Below are positions 9,023 to 17,319 of a stretch of 43,546 nucleotides of DNA, piece by piece (positions within the stretch are counted from its first letter, which is position 1; the number at the start of each line of letters is the position of its first letter). Origin of the DNA: Eubacterium sp. UBA3279 (GTDB lineage: Bacteria > Bacillota > Clostridia > Lachnospirales > Lachnospiraceae); NCBI GenBank assembly GCA_002361775.1, contig DETV01000060.1, positions 1 to 43,546 on the forward strand. Reading direction: 5' to 3'. A program made the position numbers and the translations under genes. The notes beneath the pieces are model-generated. The model worked only from the letters and a program-made list of their open reading frames with translations. It did not search any database and was not told where the DNA came from.

Positions 9023-9961
9023 ATGTCAGAGGAAAAGAAAGGATTTTTCAGGCGTCTTGTAGATGGTCTGGCAAAAACAAGAAATAATATTGTGGCAGGA
9101 ATTGATTCTATTTTCAGTGGATTTTCCAGTATTGACGAAGATTTTTACGAAGAAATCGAAGAAATTCTGGTGATGGGCGATATAGGAATTAATACTACTA
9201 CAGCGATCATTGAACATTTGAAAGAAGAAGTTGCAGAAAAGAAAATCAAAGATCCGGCAGAATGTAAGCAACTGCTGATTGATGAGATCAAACGTCAGAT
9301 GGATGTGGGAGATACTGCCTATGAATTTGAACACAGAAAATCAGTAGTTCTGGTGATCGGTGTTAACGGTGTGGGAAAGACTACTTCCGTGGGAAAATTG
9401 GCAGGAAAACTGAAAGATCAGGGGAAAAAGGTCATTGTTGCAGCAGCAGATACGTATCGTGCAGCAGCAGGTGAACAGTTGAGCGAATGGGCACACAGAG
9501 CCGGTGTAGATCTGATCGGAGGTCAGGCAGGAGCTGATCCGGCAGCTATCGTATATGACGCAGTGGCAGCAGCAAAAGCAAGAAATGCAGATGTACTTTT
9601 GTGTGATACGGCAGGAAGACTTCATAATAAGAAAAATCTTATGGAAGAGCTGAAAAAAATATACAGGGTACTGGAAAGAGAATATCCGGAAGCATATCTG
9701 GAAACATTGGTTGTTCTGGATGGAACTACAGGACAGAACGCTCTGGCTCAGGCCCGTCAGTTTAAAGAAGCTGCAAATGTAACAGGGATTATTCTTACAA
9801 AACTGGATGGTACTGCCAAGGGAGGTATCGCTGTGGCGATCCAGTCCGAATTGGATATTCCGGTAAAATATATTGGTGTAGGTGAAACCATTGACGATTT
9901 GCAGAAGTTTAATGCGGATCAGTTTGTAAATGCATTGTTTAATGTGAAGGAAGAAGGCTAA
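9023..9961 (+). CDS. ftsY: Signal recognition particle receptor FtsY
   Basis: A 312-residue SRP-receptor GTPase that docks ribosome-nascent chain complexes at the membrane with Ffh. An N domain (about 1-100) precedes the G domain with GVNGVGKTTSVGKLA near 113, DTYRAAAGEQL, DTAGRLHNKKNL and TKLDGTAKGG. The ATG at 9023 is preferred because GAGG ends 7 bases before it; the ATG at 9017 is in frame but only one base from GAGG. The acidic A domain is very short, as is common in Bacillota. It lies downstream of smc in the conserved order. Confidence 0.96.
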   Translation: MSEEKKGFFRRLVDGLAKTRNNIVAGIDSIFSGFSSIDEDFYEEIEEILVMGDIGINTTTAIIEHLKEEVAEKKIKDPAECKQLLIDEIKRQMDVGDTAYEFEHRKSVVLVIGVNGVGKTTSVGKLAGKLKDQGKKVIVAAADTYRAAAGEQLSEWAHRAGVDLIGGQAGADPAAIVYDAVAAAKARNADVLLCDTAGRLHNKKNLMEELKKIYRVLEREYPEAYLETLVVLDGTTGQNALAQARQFKEAANVTGIILTKLDGTAKGGIAVAIQSELDIPVKYIGVGETIDDLQKFNADQFVNALFNVKEEG

Positions 9962-9964
9962 ATT

Positions 9965-11176
9965 ATGTTAACATTGGAAAAATTTGAAGAAGCGTCAGAG
10001 GTAGTAAAACAGGTCACCCAGGAAACAAAATTGATTTACAGTGATTACTTCAGTCATATGACCGGAAATAAAGTATATCTGAAACCGGAAAATATGCAGA
10101 GAACAGGGGCGTATAAGCTGCGAGGAGCTTATTATAAAATCAGTACACTGTCTCAGGAAGAAAGAGAAAAGGGACTGATCACCGCATCAGCGGGAAATCA
10201 TGCTCAGGGTGTGGCGTATGCGGCAAAAGCATTTGGAGCAAAGGCAGTTATCGTAATGCCTACCACCACGCCTCTCATTAAAGTGGAGAGAACCAAGAGC
10301 TACGGAGCAGAAGTGGTTTTATTTGGAGACGTCTATGATGAGGCATGCGCTCACGCTTATGAACTGGCAGAAGAACATGGTTATACCTTTATCCATCCTT
10401 TTGACGATCCGGCGGTTGCTACCGGTCAGGGAACGATTGCAATGGAGATCATCAAAGAACTTCCCCTGGTGGATTACATTCTTGTCCCGGTGGGAGGAGG
10501 CGGACTGGCAACAGGGGTATCCACTCTGGCAAAACTTCTCAATCCCAATATTAAAGTGATCGGCGTGGAACCGAAAGGAGCCAATTGTCTGCAGGTGTCT
10601 GTGGACAAGGGTGAAGTGACTACTCTTCCTCATGTTAATACAATTGCTGATGGTACGGCTGTGAAAACACCGGGAGAACATATTTTCCCCTATCTGCAGA
10701 AAAACCTGGATGATATTATTACCGTAGAAGATGATGAATTAATTGTAAGTTTTCTGGATATGGTAGAAAATCACAAGATGATTGTTGAAAATTCCGGTTT
10801 GCTGACAGTAGCTGCGCTGAAACATCTGAATGTGAAAAATAAAAAGATCGTTTCCGTGTTAAGCGGTGGAAATATGGATGTGATCACAATGGCTTCTGTG
10901 GTACAGATGGGATTGATTCAAAGAGACAGAATCTTTACAATTTCTGTTCTTCTTCCTGATCGTCCCGGTGAACTTACCCGGGTATCTCAGTTGATCGCCC
11001 AGCAGCAGGGAAATATTATCAAACTGGATCATAACCAGTTCTACAGCACTAACAGAAATGCGGCTGTGGAATTGAAGATTACGATGGAAGCGTTTGGTAC
11101 GGAACATAAACAGCAGATTGTGGATGAACTGGAAAAATCAGGGTATAAACCGAGATTGATCCGCCCGAATTTATAA
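9965..11176 (+). CDS. ilvA: Threonine ammonia-lyase (catabolic/biosynthetic type with one ACT domain)
   Basis: A 403-residue fold-type II PLP enzyme that deaminates threonine (and probably serine) to 2-oxobutyrate. The PLP lysine is K51 in GAYKLRGAYYKI. The substrate loop SAGNHAQGVAYA and the phosphate-binding glycine loop GGGGLATG are present, as is the GGNMD segment before the regulatory part. Residues about 327-403 form one ACT domain (ISVLLPDRPGELTRVS), fitting the 400-residue single-ACT subfamily. Whether the ACT domain responds to isoleucine or valine cannot be told. It begins 3 bases after ftsY and ends the operon. Confidence 0.92.
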   Translation: MLTLEKFEEASEVVKQVTQETKLIYSDYFSHMTGNKVYLKPENMQRTGAYKLRGAYYKISTLSQEEREKGLITASAGNHAQGVAYAAKAFGAKAVIVMPTTTPLIKVERTKSYGAEVVLFGDVYDEACAHAYELAEEHGYTFIHPFDDPAVATGQGTIAMEIIKELPLVDYILVPVGGGGLATGVSTLAKLLNPNIKVIGVEPKGANCLQVSVDKGEVTTLPHVNTIADGTAVKTPGEHIFPYLQKNLDDIITVEDDELIVSFLDMVENHKMIVENSGLLTVAALKHLNVKNKKIVSVLSGGNMDVITMASVVQMGLIQRDRIFTISVLLPDRPGELTRVSQLIAQQQGNIIKLDHNQFYSTNRNAAVELKITMEAFGTEHKQQIVDELEKSGYKPRLIRPNL

Positions 11177-11199
11177 ATGTTGAAAAGGAATAAGAAAAG

Positions 11200-11237
11200 A
11201 CAGTGTAAAAGTGGAAACACTTATTACGCTGTTTTTT
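11200..11237 (+). terminator. Terminator of the plsX-ilvA operon
   Basis: ACAGTGTAAAAGTG (11200-11213) pairs with CACTTATTACGCTGT (11218-11232) with one bulge and one G-U pair around a GAAA loop. A run of six T ends at 11237. Confidence 0.85.
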
Positions 11238-11273
11238 GTTGCAGAAAAATACGCAAAAATGAATAATAATATT

Positions 11274-11291
11274 GTAACACTTTGTGTAACA
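11274..11291 (+). repeat. GTAACA direct repeat 1 (candidate operator, regulator promoter)
   Basis: GTAACA at 11274-11279 and again at 11286-11291 gives a 12-bp period, with a T-rich core between. The second copy starts 8 bp before the -35 box at 11294. The same arrangement recurs at 25138 and, with a less clear promoter, at 12841. The preceding bases TT and the T before the second copy are also shared, so the conserved unit is longer than the hexamers. It is the likely binding site of the HTH protein encoded downstream. Confidence 0.7.
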
Positions 11292-11293
11292 CC

Positions 11294-11322
11294 TTGAAGT
11301 TAGCAAAAACCACTCATATAAT
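11294..11322 (+). promoter_or_regulatory. Sigma-A promoter of the HTH regulator gene
   Basis: TTGAAG at 11294-11299, a 17-base spacer and a perfect TATAAT at 11317-11322. A second TATAAT lies at 11327-11332. The direct repeat touches the upstream edge of the -35 box, a position usual for activators that contact polymerase and also possible for repressors. Confidence 0.7.
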
Positions 11323-11356
11323 TATGTATAATTATAGATAAAAGGGGGCATGTGGT

Positions 11357-12820
11357 ATGTCGGAATTTTCAGAACATTTGGAGAAATGTATGATTAATTC
11401 TGGAATGACGGAAAATCAACTTGCGAAAATAAGTGGATTTAAAAGAAGCTATATAGCTTTGATGAAAAATGGTCAGAGAGTATCTCCGGATACAAAGAAA
11501 ATGGTAAAATTATTTGAAGCATTGAATCTTTCGCCATATGAGTATGATGAATTATGGAGAAAATATATTCGAGCCAGACTGGGAGATGATATCTATGAAC
11601 GAAATATGGCTGTACTGGATTTTATAGAGAGTTTTGGTAATATTTCCAATATATCAATGGAATCATCGTTTGATTTTAAGATATCTGATGTTAAAACGGT
11701 AGAAAACAGGATAGATGTAGAATATTTGATGAAAGCTATAATGGAACGGGAATGTGAAAAGAAGGATGGGTATATTCATGCAATCATGCAAGCAGATTCA
11801 GTAGTTTTTATAAATTCTCTTCACAGTATATATAAAAAGAATAAGAATCTTCCCATAGAACATATTGTATGCCTGGAAAACAGCGGTATATTGGAAAATG
11901 AGAAAAATCAACTTTACAATATCCAACTATTGAAAAAATTGATACCAATTGCGATATTATCTAATAGTAATTCTTATCAGATTTATTATTATTATGACAG
12001 GGTATCTTCTCATTTGAATATGTCTTCGATTATGCCGTATCTGATTATTACCAGTTCTTGCGTATTATGCATTAGCGCATCTGTGGATCGGTGTATTATG
12101 CTGACGGAAAAGGAAATGCATACATTGTATGAAAATATTTTTCGGGATCAAAAGAGAAAATGCAGATCTCTTCTTCGTAAGATAGAAGGAGGGGTAGATA
12201 TGGTAGAATACTACAATTCTCTGTCTGGAAAAGAAGAGACTGTATATTCTATTGCTCAACAACCTTGTATTGGTGTTTTGAGATTGGAACATTTGGTAAA
12301 AAAATATTTTCATCATGATAATGAAAAAGTAATTTTCCTTCTGGAGAAGTTTCTCAGGAAAAATCAGGAGGTAAGAGAGAATTCTGATGTGAAAAATATA
12401 TCCTATTGCACAAAGAGCGGCTTGAGGAGATTAGCTTTGGAAGGTGTGGTAGATGAGTTACCAAGAGAAATGTATCGTGATTTGGAAGTGGGAGACAGGA
12501 TTTTTGTGTTGAAAATGCTACAATCTATGATACAGAAAAAGAAGTATGAATTATATCTGTTAGATGAACAGGAAATAAACTTTCCTAAAGAATTATATGT
12601 AAATGTTTATGGATTTACAGACGCGTCGTTTATGTATATTTCGGATAAAGAAAAAGCCAGATTTGTTTTGAATGAAGGTAGTCTTACAAAAATTTTATAT
12701 GATTTTTTAGTGGAATTATGTAAGACACCGCCGGTCAGCAGTAAGGAGGCAGCAGAAGCTTTTCTGACAGAGCTTATTTGGGAACTGGAAAATAATGTGA
12801 AAGATAATGTTACAAAATAA
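11357..12820 (+). CDS. XRE-family HTH regulator with a large uncharacterised C-terminal part
   Basis: A 487-residue cytoplasmic protein. Residues 6-62 form a Cro/C1-type helix-turn-helix (ENQLAKISGFKRSYIALMKNG carries the recognition helix region). The remaining 420 residues have no motif I recognise. They contain acidic and aromatic helices and two hydrophobic stretches near 180-240, and could sense a signal or bind another protein. GGGGG lies 8 bases before the ATG; an ATG at 11350 is out of frame. The gene has its own promoter with the GTAACA direct repeat, which recurs before both downstream operons, so autoregulation plus control of the whole locus is the simplest inference. Sequence does not say whether it activates or represses. 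A role as a phage-type repressor is unlikely given the size and neighbours. Confidence 0.75.
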   Translation: MSEFSEHLEKCMINSGMTENQLAKISGFKRSYIALMKNGQRVSPDTKKMVKLFEALNLSPYEYDELWRKYIRARLGDDIYERNMAVLDFIESFGNISNISMESSFDFKISDVKTVENRIDVEYLMKAIMERECEKKDGYIHAIMQADSVVFINSLHSIYKKNKNLPIEHIVCLENSGILENEKNQLYNIQLLKKLIPIAILSNSNSYQIYYYYDRVSSHLNMSSIMPYLIITSSCVLCISASVDRCIMLTEKEMHTLYENIFRDQKRKCRSLLRKIEGGVDMVEYYNSLSGKEETVYSIAQQPCIGVLRLEHLVKKYFHHDNEKVIFLLEKFLRKNQEVRENSDVKNISYCTKSGLRRLALEGVVDELPREMYRDLEVGDRIFVLKMLQSMIQKKKYELYLLDEQEINFPKELYVNVYGFTDASFMYISDKEKARFVLNEGSLTKILYDFLVELCKTPPVSSKEAAEAFLTELIWELENNVKDNVTK

Positions 12821-12840
12821 AATAATACAATGAAAATATA

Positions 12841-12858
12841 GTAACAATTAATGTAACA
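12841..12858 (+). repeat. GTAACA direct repeat 2 (candidate operator, operon A)
   Basis: GTAACA at 12841-12846 and 12853-12858 with the same 12-bp period and the same TT/AT-rich core as at 11274 and 25138. The position equivalent to the -35 box is CTGTTA (12861-12866), but no good -10 lies 17 bp further. Possible -10 boxes are TATAAA at 12893-12898 or TTTAAT at 12924-12929 (the latter with TTGATT at 12900-12905). Inverted copies (TGTTAC) occur at 12808 and 12911. Confidence 0.6.
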
Positions 12859-12968
12859 ACCTGTTATTTACTGTACATTTTTGTCGAAATTGTATAAAAT
12901 TGATTTAAATTGTTACTGCTTATTTTAATACAGTAATAAAAATCTATTTACTTGTAGGAGGAAGAAGT

Positions 12969-14723
12969 ATGAAAAAAAGAAAAATAGTGTCCATGTTACT
13001 TAGTCTTTTGATGGTACTGGGAGTGCTGTTACTTCCTGTTCAGAAGATTTATGCAACGGAAGGAAATGTTGCAGTACAACAGGCCAGAAATGGAGTGGTA
13101 CAGGTTGCAGTGAATGTTCTTGTAGACAAGCAGGAAGTGGGATTTCTGACGGTGGGAAGCGGTTTCCTTGTAGGAACATCAGAAAATGCACAGACCGTTA
13201 TTACAAATTTCCATGTAGTACATAGTGTTACAAAAGATCAGGTCCGTGAGCTTTTAGGTTTGAATGGAAACGAGAAAATTGAACTGAATGCGCAGATTGT
13301 AGTGAGACGAGATCTTCGTATTGATGCTGAAGTCTATAAAGAAAGTGAAGTAGGGGATTTTACCATTCTGAAGCTGGAACAGCCGATTTATGACAGGGTT
13401 CCATTAGCGTTGGGAGACAGTACATCTGTACAGACGACACAGGAAATTTTTGCTTTGGGATTTCCGGGGATTGTACAGCAGATTCAGACAGATTCCAAGT
13501 ATACTTTTGATGACGTAAATGTAACAGAGGGTATTGTATCTAAAGTTTCTGATGTGGCTATCGTATCAAATCCGATTCCAACTATTACACATTCAGCAAG
13601 AGTTTCCGAGGGAAATTCCGGCGGTCCTCTGGTAAATGCCAATGGTGAAGTGGTAGGTATAAATACATTTATTTCCCGTGACAATCATGAAAATAATGAT
13701 TATTTTTATGCTACCCAGATTAATGAAATCCGTAGCAGTCTGGATGCGCTTGGAGTAGATTATCTGAAAGGTGGCAGTCAGCCGATTTCTACAGAAGAGC
13801 CTGATTCTACAGAATCGTCGGATGTGGAACCTACAGAGGAACCGATGGAAGAAACTGTTCAGGAGCCGGAAGAAGATAATACAGCTTTATATGATCAGTT
13901 GAATGCATTGATTGAAGAAGCAAAAAAGCCTGAGACAACAGAGAATAAAACAGAAGAGAGTGTAAAAAATCTGGATGCTGCTCTTGCAGATGCTACTTCT
14001 GTATGGAATAATACAACATCCACGGCAGAGGAATTAAATACAGCCAAAGATGATCTTCAAAAAGCAATATCAGGTTTAATAGAAGAACAAAAGGGATTAT
14101 CCCCTGTATTGATTATCGGTATTGCAGCAGCAGTAATTATTGTGATTATCGTTGTAGTTATTCTTGTTATCGTTTCATCAAATAATAAGAAGAAACTGGA
14201 AGCTGAAAAAGAGAAACAGAAAAGAGCCATGATGAACAATATCAATGGTAAAAATAATGGTCAGCCACATCAGGTGCCTGTTGGACAAGGAGTAAACAAT
14301 CGTGTTGGACAGCCTCCACAGTGGAATCCGGTTCAGAGACCGCCTATGGGAAATGATGGTTCAGAAGAAACAGGTATTCTTAATGATGGTTCATCAGAAA
14401 CTACACTTTTAGGAGGACAAAATATTCCTGGTGCGTATTTAATACGCAGAAAAAATAATGAACGGATTAGTATTTCAAAACAGATTTTCAAAATTGGTAA
14501 AGAGAGAAGAAAAGTAGATTATTGTGTGGCAGATAATACTAATGTGAGTCGTACTCATGCGGATATAGTATATAGAAACGGCGAATTTTATATTACTGAT
14601 AATCATGCAACAAACGGAACAAGTGTGAATGGAGCTTCTGTAGCAGCAGGACAGGAAAGAAAGCTGAATAATAACGATATTATTAAGTTGGCTGATGAGG
14701 AATTCCAGTTCAGAACATTTTAA
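12969..14723 (+). CDS. Membrane-spanning trypsin-like serine protease with cytoplasmic FHA domain
   Basis: A 584-residue protein with protease outside and phosphopeptide reader inside. A signal peptide (1-29, ending IYA) exports a trypsin/HtrA-like domain (about 35-265). The catalytic triad is complete: H82 in TNFHVV, D130 in VGDFTILKL and S217 in EGNSGGP. A Glu/Thr-rich linker and a short helical region (about 305-375) lead to a membrane helix at 379-403. The cytoplasmic side has a Lys-rich stop, a Gln/Pro-rich linker, a tandem decapeptide NDGSEETGIL and NDGSSETTLL (462-481), then an FHA domain (490-584) with IGKERRK, SRTH (527-530) and NGT (549-551), the phosphothreonine-binding residues. 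It lacks a PDZ domain, so it is not a plain HtrA. AGGAGG precedes the ATG. It opens operon A and is followed by a phosphatase and a kinase, so its FHA domain is a likely reader of their signal. Substrate of the protease is unknown. Confidence 0.88.
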   Translation: MKKRKIVSMLLSLLMVLGVLLLPVQKIYATEGNVAVQQARNGVVQVAVNVLVDKQEVGFLTVGSGFLVGTSENAQTVITNFHVVHSVTKDQVRELLGLNGNEKIELNAQIVVRRDLRIDAEVYKESEVGDFTILKLEQPIYDRVPLALGDSTSVQTTQEIFALGFPGIVQQIQTDSKYTFDDVNVTEGIVSKVSDVAIVSNPIPTITHSARVSEGNSGGPLVNANGEVVGINTFISRDNHENNDYFYATQINEIRSSLDALGVDYLKGGSQPISTEEPDSTESSDVEPTEEPMEETVQEPEEDNTALYDQLNALIEEAKKPETTENKTEESVKNLDAALADATSVWNNTTSTAEELNTAKDDLQKAISGLIEEQKGLSPVLIIGIAAAVIIVIIVVVILVIVSSNNKKKLEAEKEKQKRAMMNNINGKNNGQPHQVPVGQGVNNRVGQPPQWNPVQRPPMGNDGSEETGILNDGSSETTLLGGQNIPGAYLIRRKNNERISISKQIFKIGKERRKVDYCVADNTNVSRTHADIVYRNGEFYITDNHATNGTSVNGASVAAGQERKLNNNDIIKLADEEFQFRTF

Positions 14724-14740
14724 GATGGGTGGATGAGCAA

Positions 14741-15517
14741 ATGGATTTTATGATTGCAGCTCACAGTGATGTGGGGATAAAAAAGAGAACAAATCAGGAT
14801 TCGCTGCTCGTAAAGATTGCACAGACAAACCTTGGCAAGGTTTGTCTGTGCGTTGTATGTGACGGAATGGGCGGATTGTCAAAAGGAGAAGTAGCCAGTG
14901 CGGCGGTAATCCGTACTATGGAATATTGGTTTGAAAATATCTTTCCTGAGATGCTCAGAAAAGGCTTGCGATGGGAAGAGGTAAGATTACATTGGGATAA
15001 TATGGTATTGGAACAGAATCAGAAACTGAGTGCTTATGCAGCTAAAAGTGGCGCAAGGATGGGTACTACAGTAGTTGCACTACTGATCGTGGGAGAACAG
15101 TACTTTATCATGAATGTAGGAGATTCCAGAGCGTATCTTCTTACAGATCATTTACAACAGATAACAAAAGATCAGAGCTTTGTACAGTATGAACTAGATG
15201 CGGGAAGAATAACCGAAGAGGAAGCAAGGGTTCATCCTCAGAGAAATGTTTTATTGCAGTGTGTAGGAGCTTCTGATGTGGTAACTCCGGATTTTTATGA
15301 AGGAACGGTTTATCCGGACTGTGTATTTATGTTATGTAGTGATGGATTTCGACACATTGTTACTTCGGATGAAATTTATGAAAATTTATGTCCCTCTGTT
15401 CTTGTAAATGAACGGATTATGCGAGAGCGTGCTGTCTGGCTGACAGAATTAAATAAACAGCGCATGGAAACGGATAACATTTCTGTGGTTGCGATAAGAA
15501 CTTGCCAGGAGGAATAA
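14741..15517 (+). CDS. PP2C-type serine/threonine protein phosphatase
   Basis: A 258-residue cytoplasmic PP2C (PPM) metallophosphatase that removes phosphate from Ser/Thr. Motifs are in order: HSDVGIKKRTNQDS (metal ligand D9 region and D20), VVCDGMGGLSKGE (D41), MGTTVVALLI, NVGDSRAYLL, CSDGFRH and TDNISVVAIR. The ATG at 14741 is chosen over GTG 14729 because GGGTGGA lies 8 bases before it. The kinase gene starts 2 bases after its stop, the usual phosphatase-kinase pairing. Codons 27-37 carry a perfect 15-bp inverted repeat in the mRNA (see separate entry). Confidence 0.93.
   Translation: MDFMIAAHSDVGIKKRTNQDSLLVKIAQTNLGKVCLCVVCDGMGGLSKGEVASAAVIRTMEYWFENIFPEMLRKGLRWEEVRLHWDNMVLEQNQKLSAYAAKSGARMGTTVVALLIVGEQYFIMNVGDSRAYLLTDHLQQITKDQSFVQYELDAGRITEEEARVHPQRNVLLQCVGASDVVTPDFYEGTVYPDCVFMLCSDGFRHIVTSDEIYENLCPSVLVNERIMRERAVWLTELNKQRMETDNISVVAIRTCQEE
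14819..14851 (+). other. Perfect 15-bp hairpin inside the phosphatase reading frame
   Basis: GCACAGACAAACCTT (14819-14833) is followed by loop GGC and by its exact reverse complement (14837-14851). No T-tract follows. It lies about 80 bases into the coding region and encodes ordinary family-like residues (AQTNLGKVCLC), so it does not disturb the protein. Confidence 0.85.
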
Positions 15518-15519
15518 AA

Positions 15520-17319
15520 ATGCTGCAGATTGGCTCCATCGTAGATGGAAAATATAAAGTATTAAGTAAAATAGGCCAGGGCGGTATGAGTGTGGTTTAC
15601 CTGGCGTTGAATGAACGGGCAAATAAAACGTGGGCAATCAAGGAAATCCGAAAAGATGGCGTACAGGATTTTACAACAGTAAAACAAGGTCTGATTGCTG
15701 AAACGAATATTTTGAAAAGTCTGAATCACAAATATCTTCCCAGTATTGTGGATGTTATTGATGATAACGAAACTTTTCTTATTGTTATGGATTATATTCA
15801 GGGAAAATCTCTGAATACGATTTTGAAAGAGAGTATGGAACAGGAGGGGTATCCAATTTCTGTGGAAGATACACTTTCCTGGGCAAAACAATTGTGTGAT
15901 GTATTATATTATCTTCACACCAGGCCGCAACCTATTATCTACAGAGACATGAAACCGGCAAATGTTATGTTGAAGCCGGATGGACAGATTTCTCTGATCG
16001 ATTTTGGTACTGCCAGAGTATTTAAAACAGGAAATTCAGAAGACACCACTTGTTTGGGTACTCCCGGATATGCTGCTCCGGAGCAGTATGGAGGAAATGG
16101 GCAATCCAGACCTCAGACAGATATTTATTGTCTGGGCGCTACTCTTCATCATTTGATCACAGGAAGAAATCCGGCAGCTACTCCATTTAACTTTCCGAAG
16201 ATAACCCAATGTCGTCCCACTTTATTGGAAGAAACCCCGAGAGAATTAAGAAGCATATTGTTGGGACTGGAAATGATCATTGATAAATGTACTCAATATG
16301 AAATTGCAGATCGGTATCAGTCTTGCGCAGAATTAAAATATGATTTGGAACATCCGGAAGAACTGGGAATTCCCTATAGAAAGAAGCTAAGAAATAAGTT
16401 GATTGCTTTTGGCGGCAGTGTGACTATGGCATTGCTCATGGGTGGAGTATCCTTGTTTGGTATGTTCATGGAAAGCAACGCTCAAAAGAGTGGATATGAT
16501 TATTACATAGATAAAGCACAGACAGCATCGCCTTCCAATGCAGTTTTGGAGTATCGCAAAGCCATAGCATTAAATCCAACTTCGGAAGAAGCGTATCTTG
16601 AGATGTTGGATTCTATGCTTCAAGATAATGAATTATCTGCTGAAGAGGATATGATGATCAGTACAGTTCTGGATTCAAAAGATAATGGCAGGGGAAGAGA
16701 AAATTCTGTTTATTTTCAGGCGAATAAGAGTGGCTATATAAAATTTTCTTATCAATTGGGCCTGGCCTATTATTATTCAGTGGGAAGTGGAGGAGATAAG
16801 AATTCTGCCAAAGGATGGTTTAAGAATGTGACAGATGCAGATATGAGTTCTCTGGATATGGGAGAGAATGAAGCAGAAAAAGACGCATGGCAGGCAAGAG
16901 CAGAGATATTGGGAAAAATCAGTGAGTATCGATCAAAAGTAGGAGTTGCGAACCAGGCCGGGGATGAAGAAGTTTCCTATGAAGATTACTGGTATGATAT
17001 GATTTCTCTTATGGATGGTAATGTTGCTGAGAGAGATAATATGATTACGGAACTGCGATTATATAATGAAATCGTATATCAGATTTTTAACCAGACCACA
17101 GAATTTCGTGATGCCGGTTTATCAAAGGCAACAATGGAAACAGCGCTTTCTGATATTCAGAGTAAACTGGAAAGCATGAATACGGGTAAAAATCGACAGG
17201 CGGAAGACTTGAGACAGGAAATACAGGATAGTATTTTAGCAGCAGAAAGGAATATTCAGTCTGCGTTTGCTTCCAACGCCCTGCAAAACAGGGAAACAGA
17301 TGAAGGAGGTGAAGGCTGA
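15520..17319 (+). CDS. PknB-like membrane Ser/Thr kinase with extracytoplasmic tail
   Basis: A 599-residue transmembrane kinase. The kinase domain (about 11-275) has the glycine loop GQGGMSVVYLA at 19-29, lysine K41 in WAIKEI, catalytic YRDMKPANVML with D143 and N148 (Y replaces the usual H of HRD), DFG at 161-163 and GTPGYAAPEQ at 180-189 where activating threonines are expected. One membrane helix lies at about 294-312. The outer part (about 315-590) starts with a TPR-like segment (NAVLEYRKAIALNPTSEEAY) and has no PASTA repeats, so it does not sense muropeptides in the manner of PrkC. AGGAGG precedes the ATG at 15520. It should phosphorylate FHA-linked partners encoded around it. Confidence 0.92.
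   Translation: MLQIGSIVDGKYKVLSKIGQGGMSVVYLALNERANKTWAIKEIRKDGVQDFTTVKQGLIAETNILKSLNHKYLPSIVDVIDDNETFLIVMDYIQGKSLNTILKESMEQEGYPISVEDTLSWAKQLCDVLYYLHTRPQPIIYRDMKPANVMLKPDGQISLIDFGTARVFKTGNSEDTTCLGTPGYAAPEQYGGNGQSRPQTDIYCLGATLHHLITGRNPAATPFNFPKITQCRPTLLEETPRELRSILLGLEMIIDKCTQYEIADRYQSCAELKYDLEHPEELGIPYRKKLRNKLIAFGGSVTMALLMGGVSLFGMFMESNAQKSGYDYYIDKAQTASPSNAVLEYRKAIALNPTSEEAYLEMLDSMLQDNELSAEEDMMISTVLDSKDNGRGRENSVYFQANKSGYIKFSYQLGLAYYYSVGSGGDKNSAKGWFKNVTDADMSSLDMGENEAEKDAWQARAEILGKISEYRSKVGVANQAGDEEVSYEDYWYDMISLMDGNVAERDNMITELRLYNEIVYQIFNQTTEFRDAGLSKATMETALSDIQSKLESMNTGKNRQAEDLRQEIQDSILAAERNIQSAFASNALQNRETDEGGEG

Noticed and set aside
11357..12820. Prophage repressor as the identity of the XRE protein.
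   Set aside because: It is 487 residues long, no phage genes or integrase surround it, and its operator recurs at type VII operons.
15520..17319. PrkC-type kinase with PASTA repeats.
   Set aside because: The extracytoplasmic part has a TPR-like segment and no PASTA pattern.
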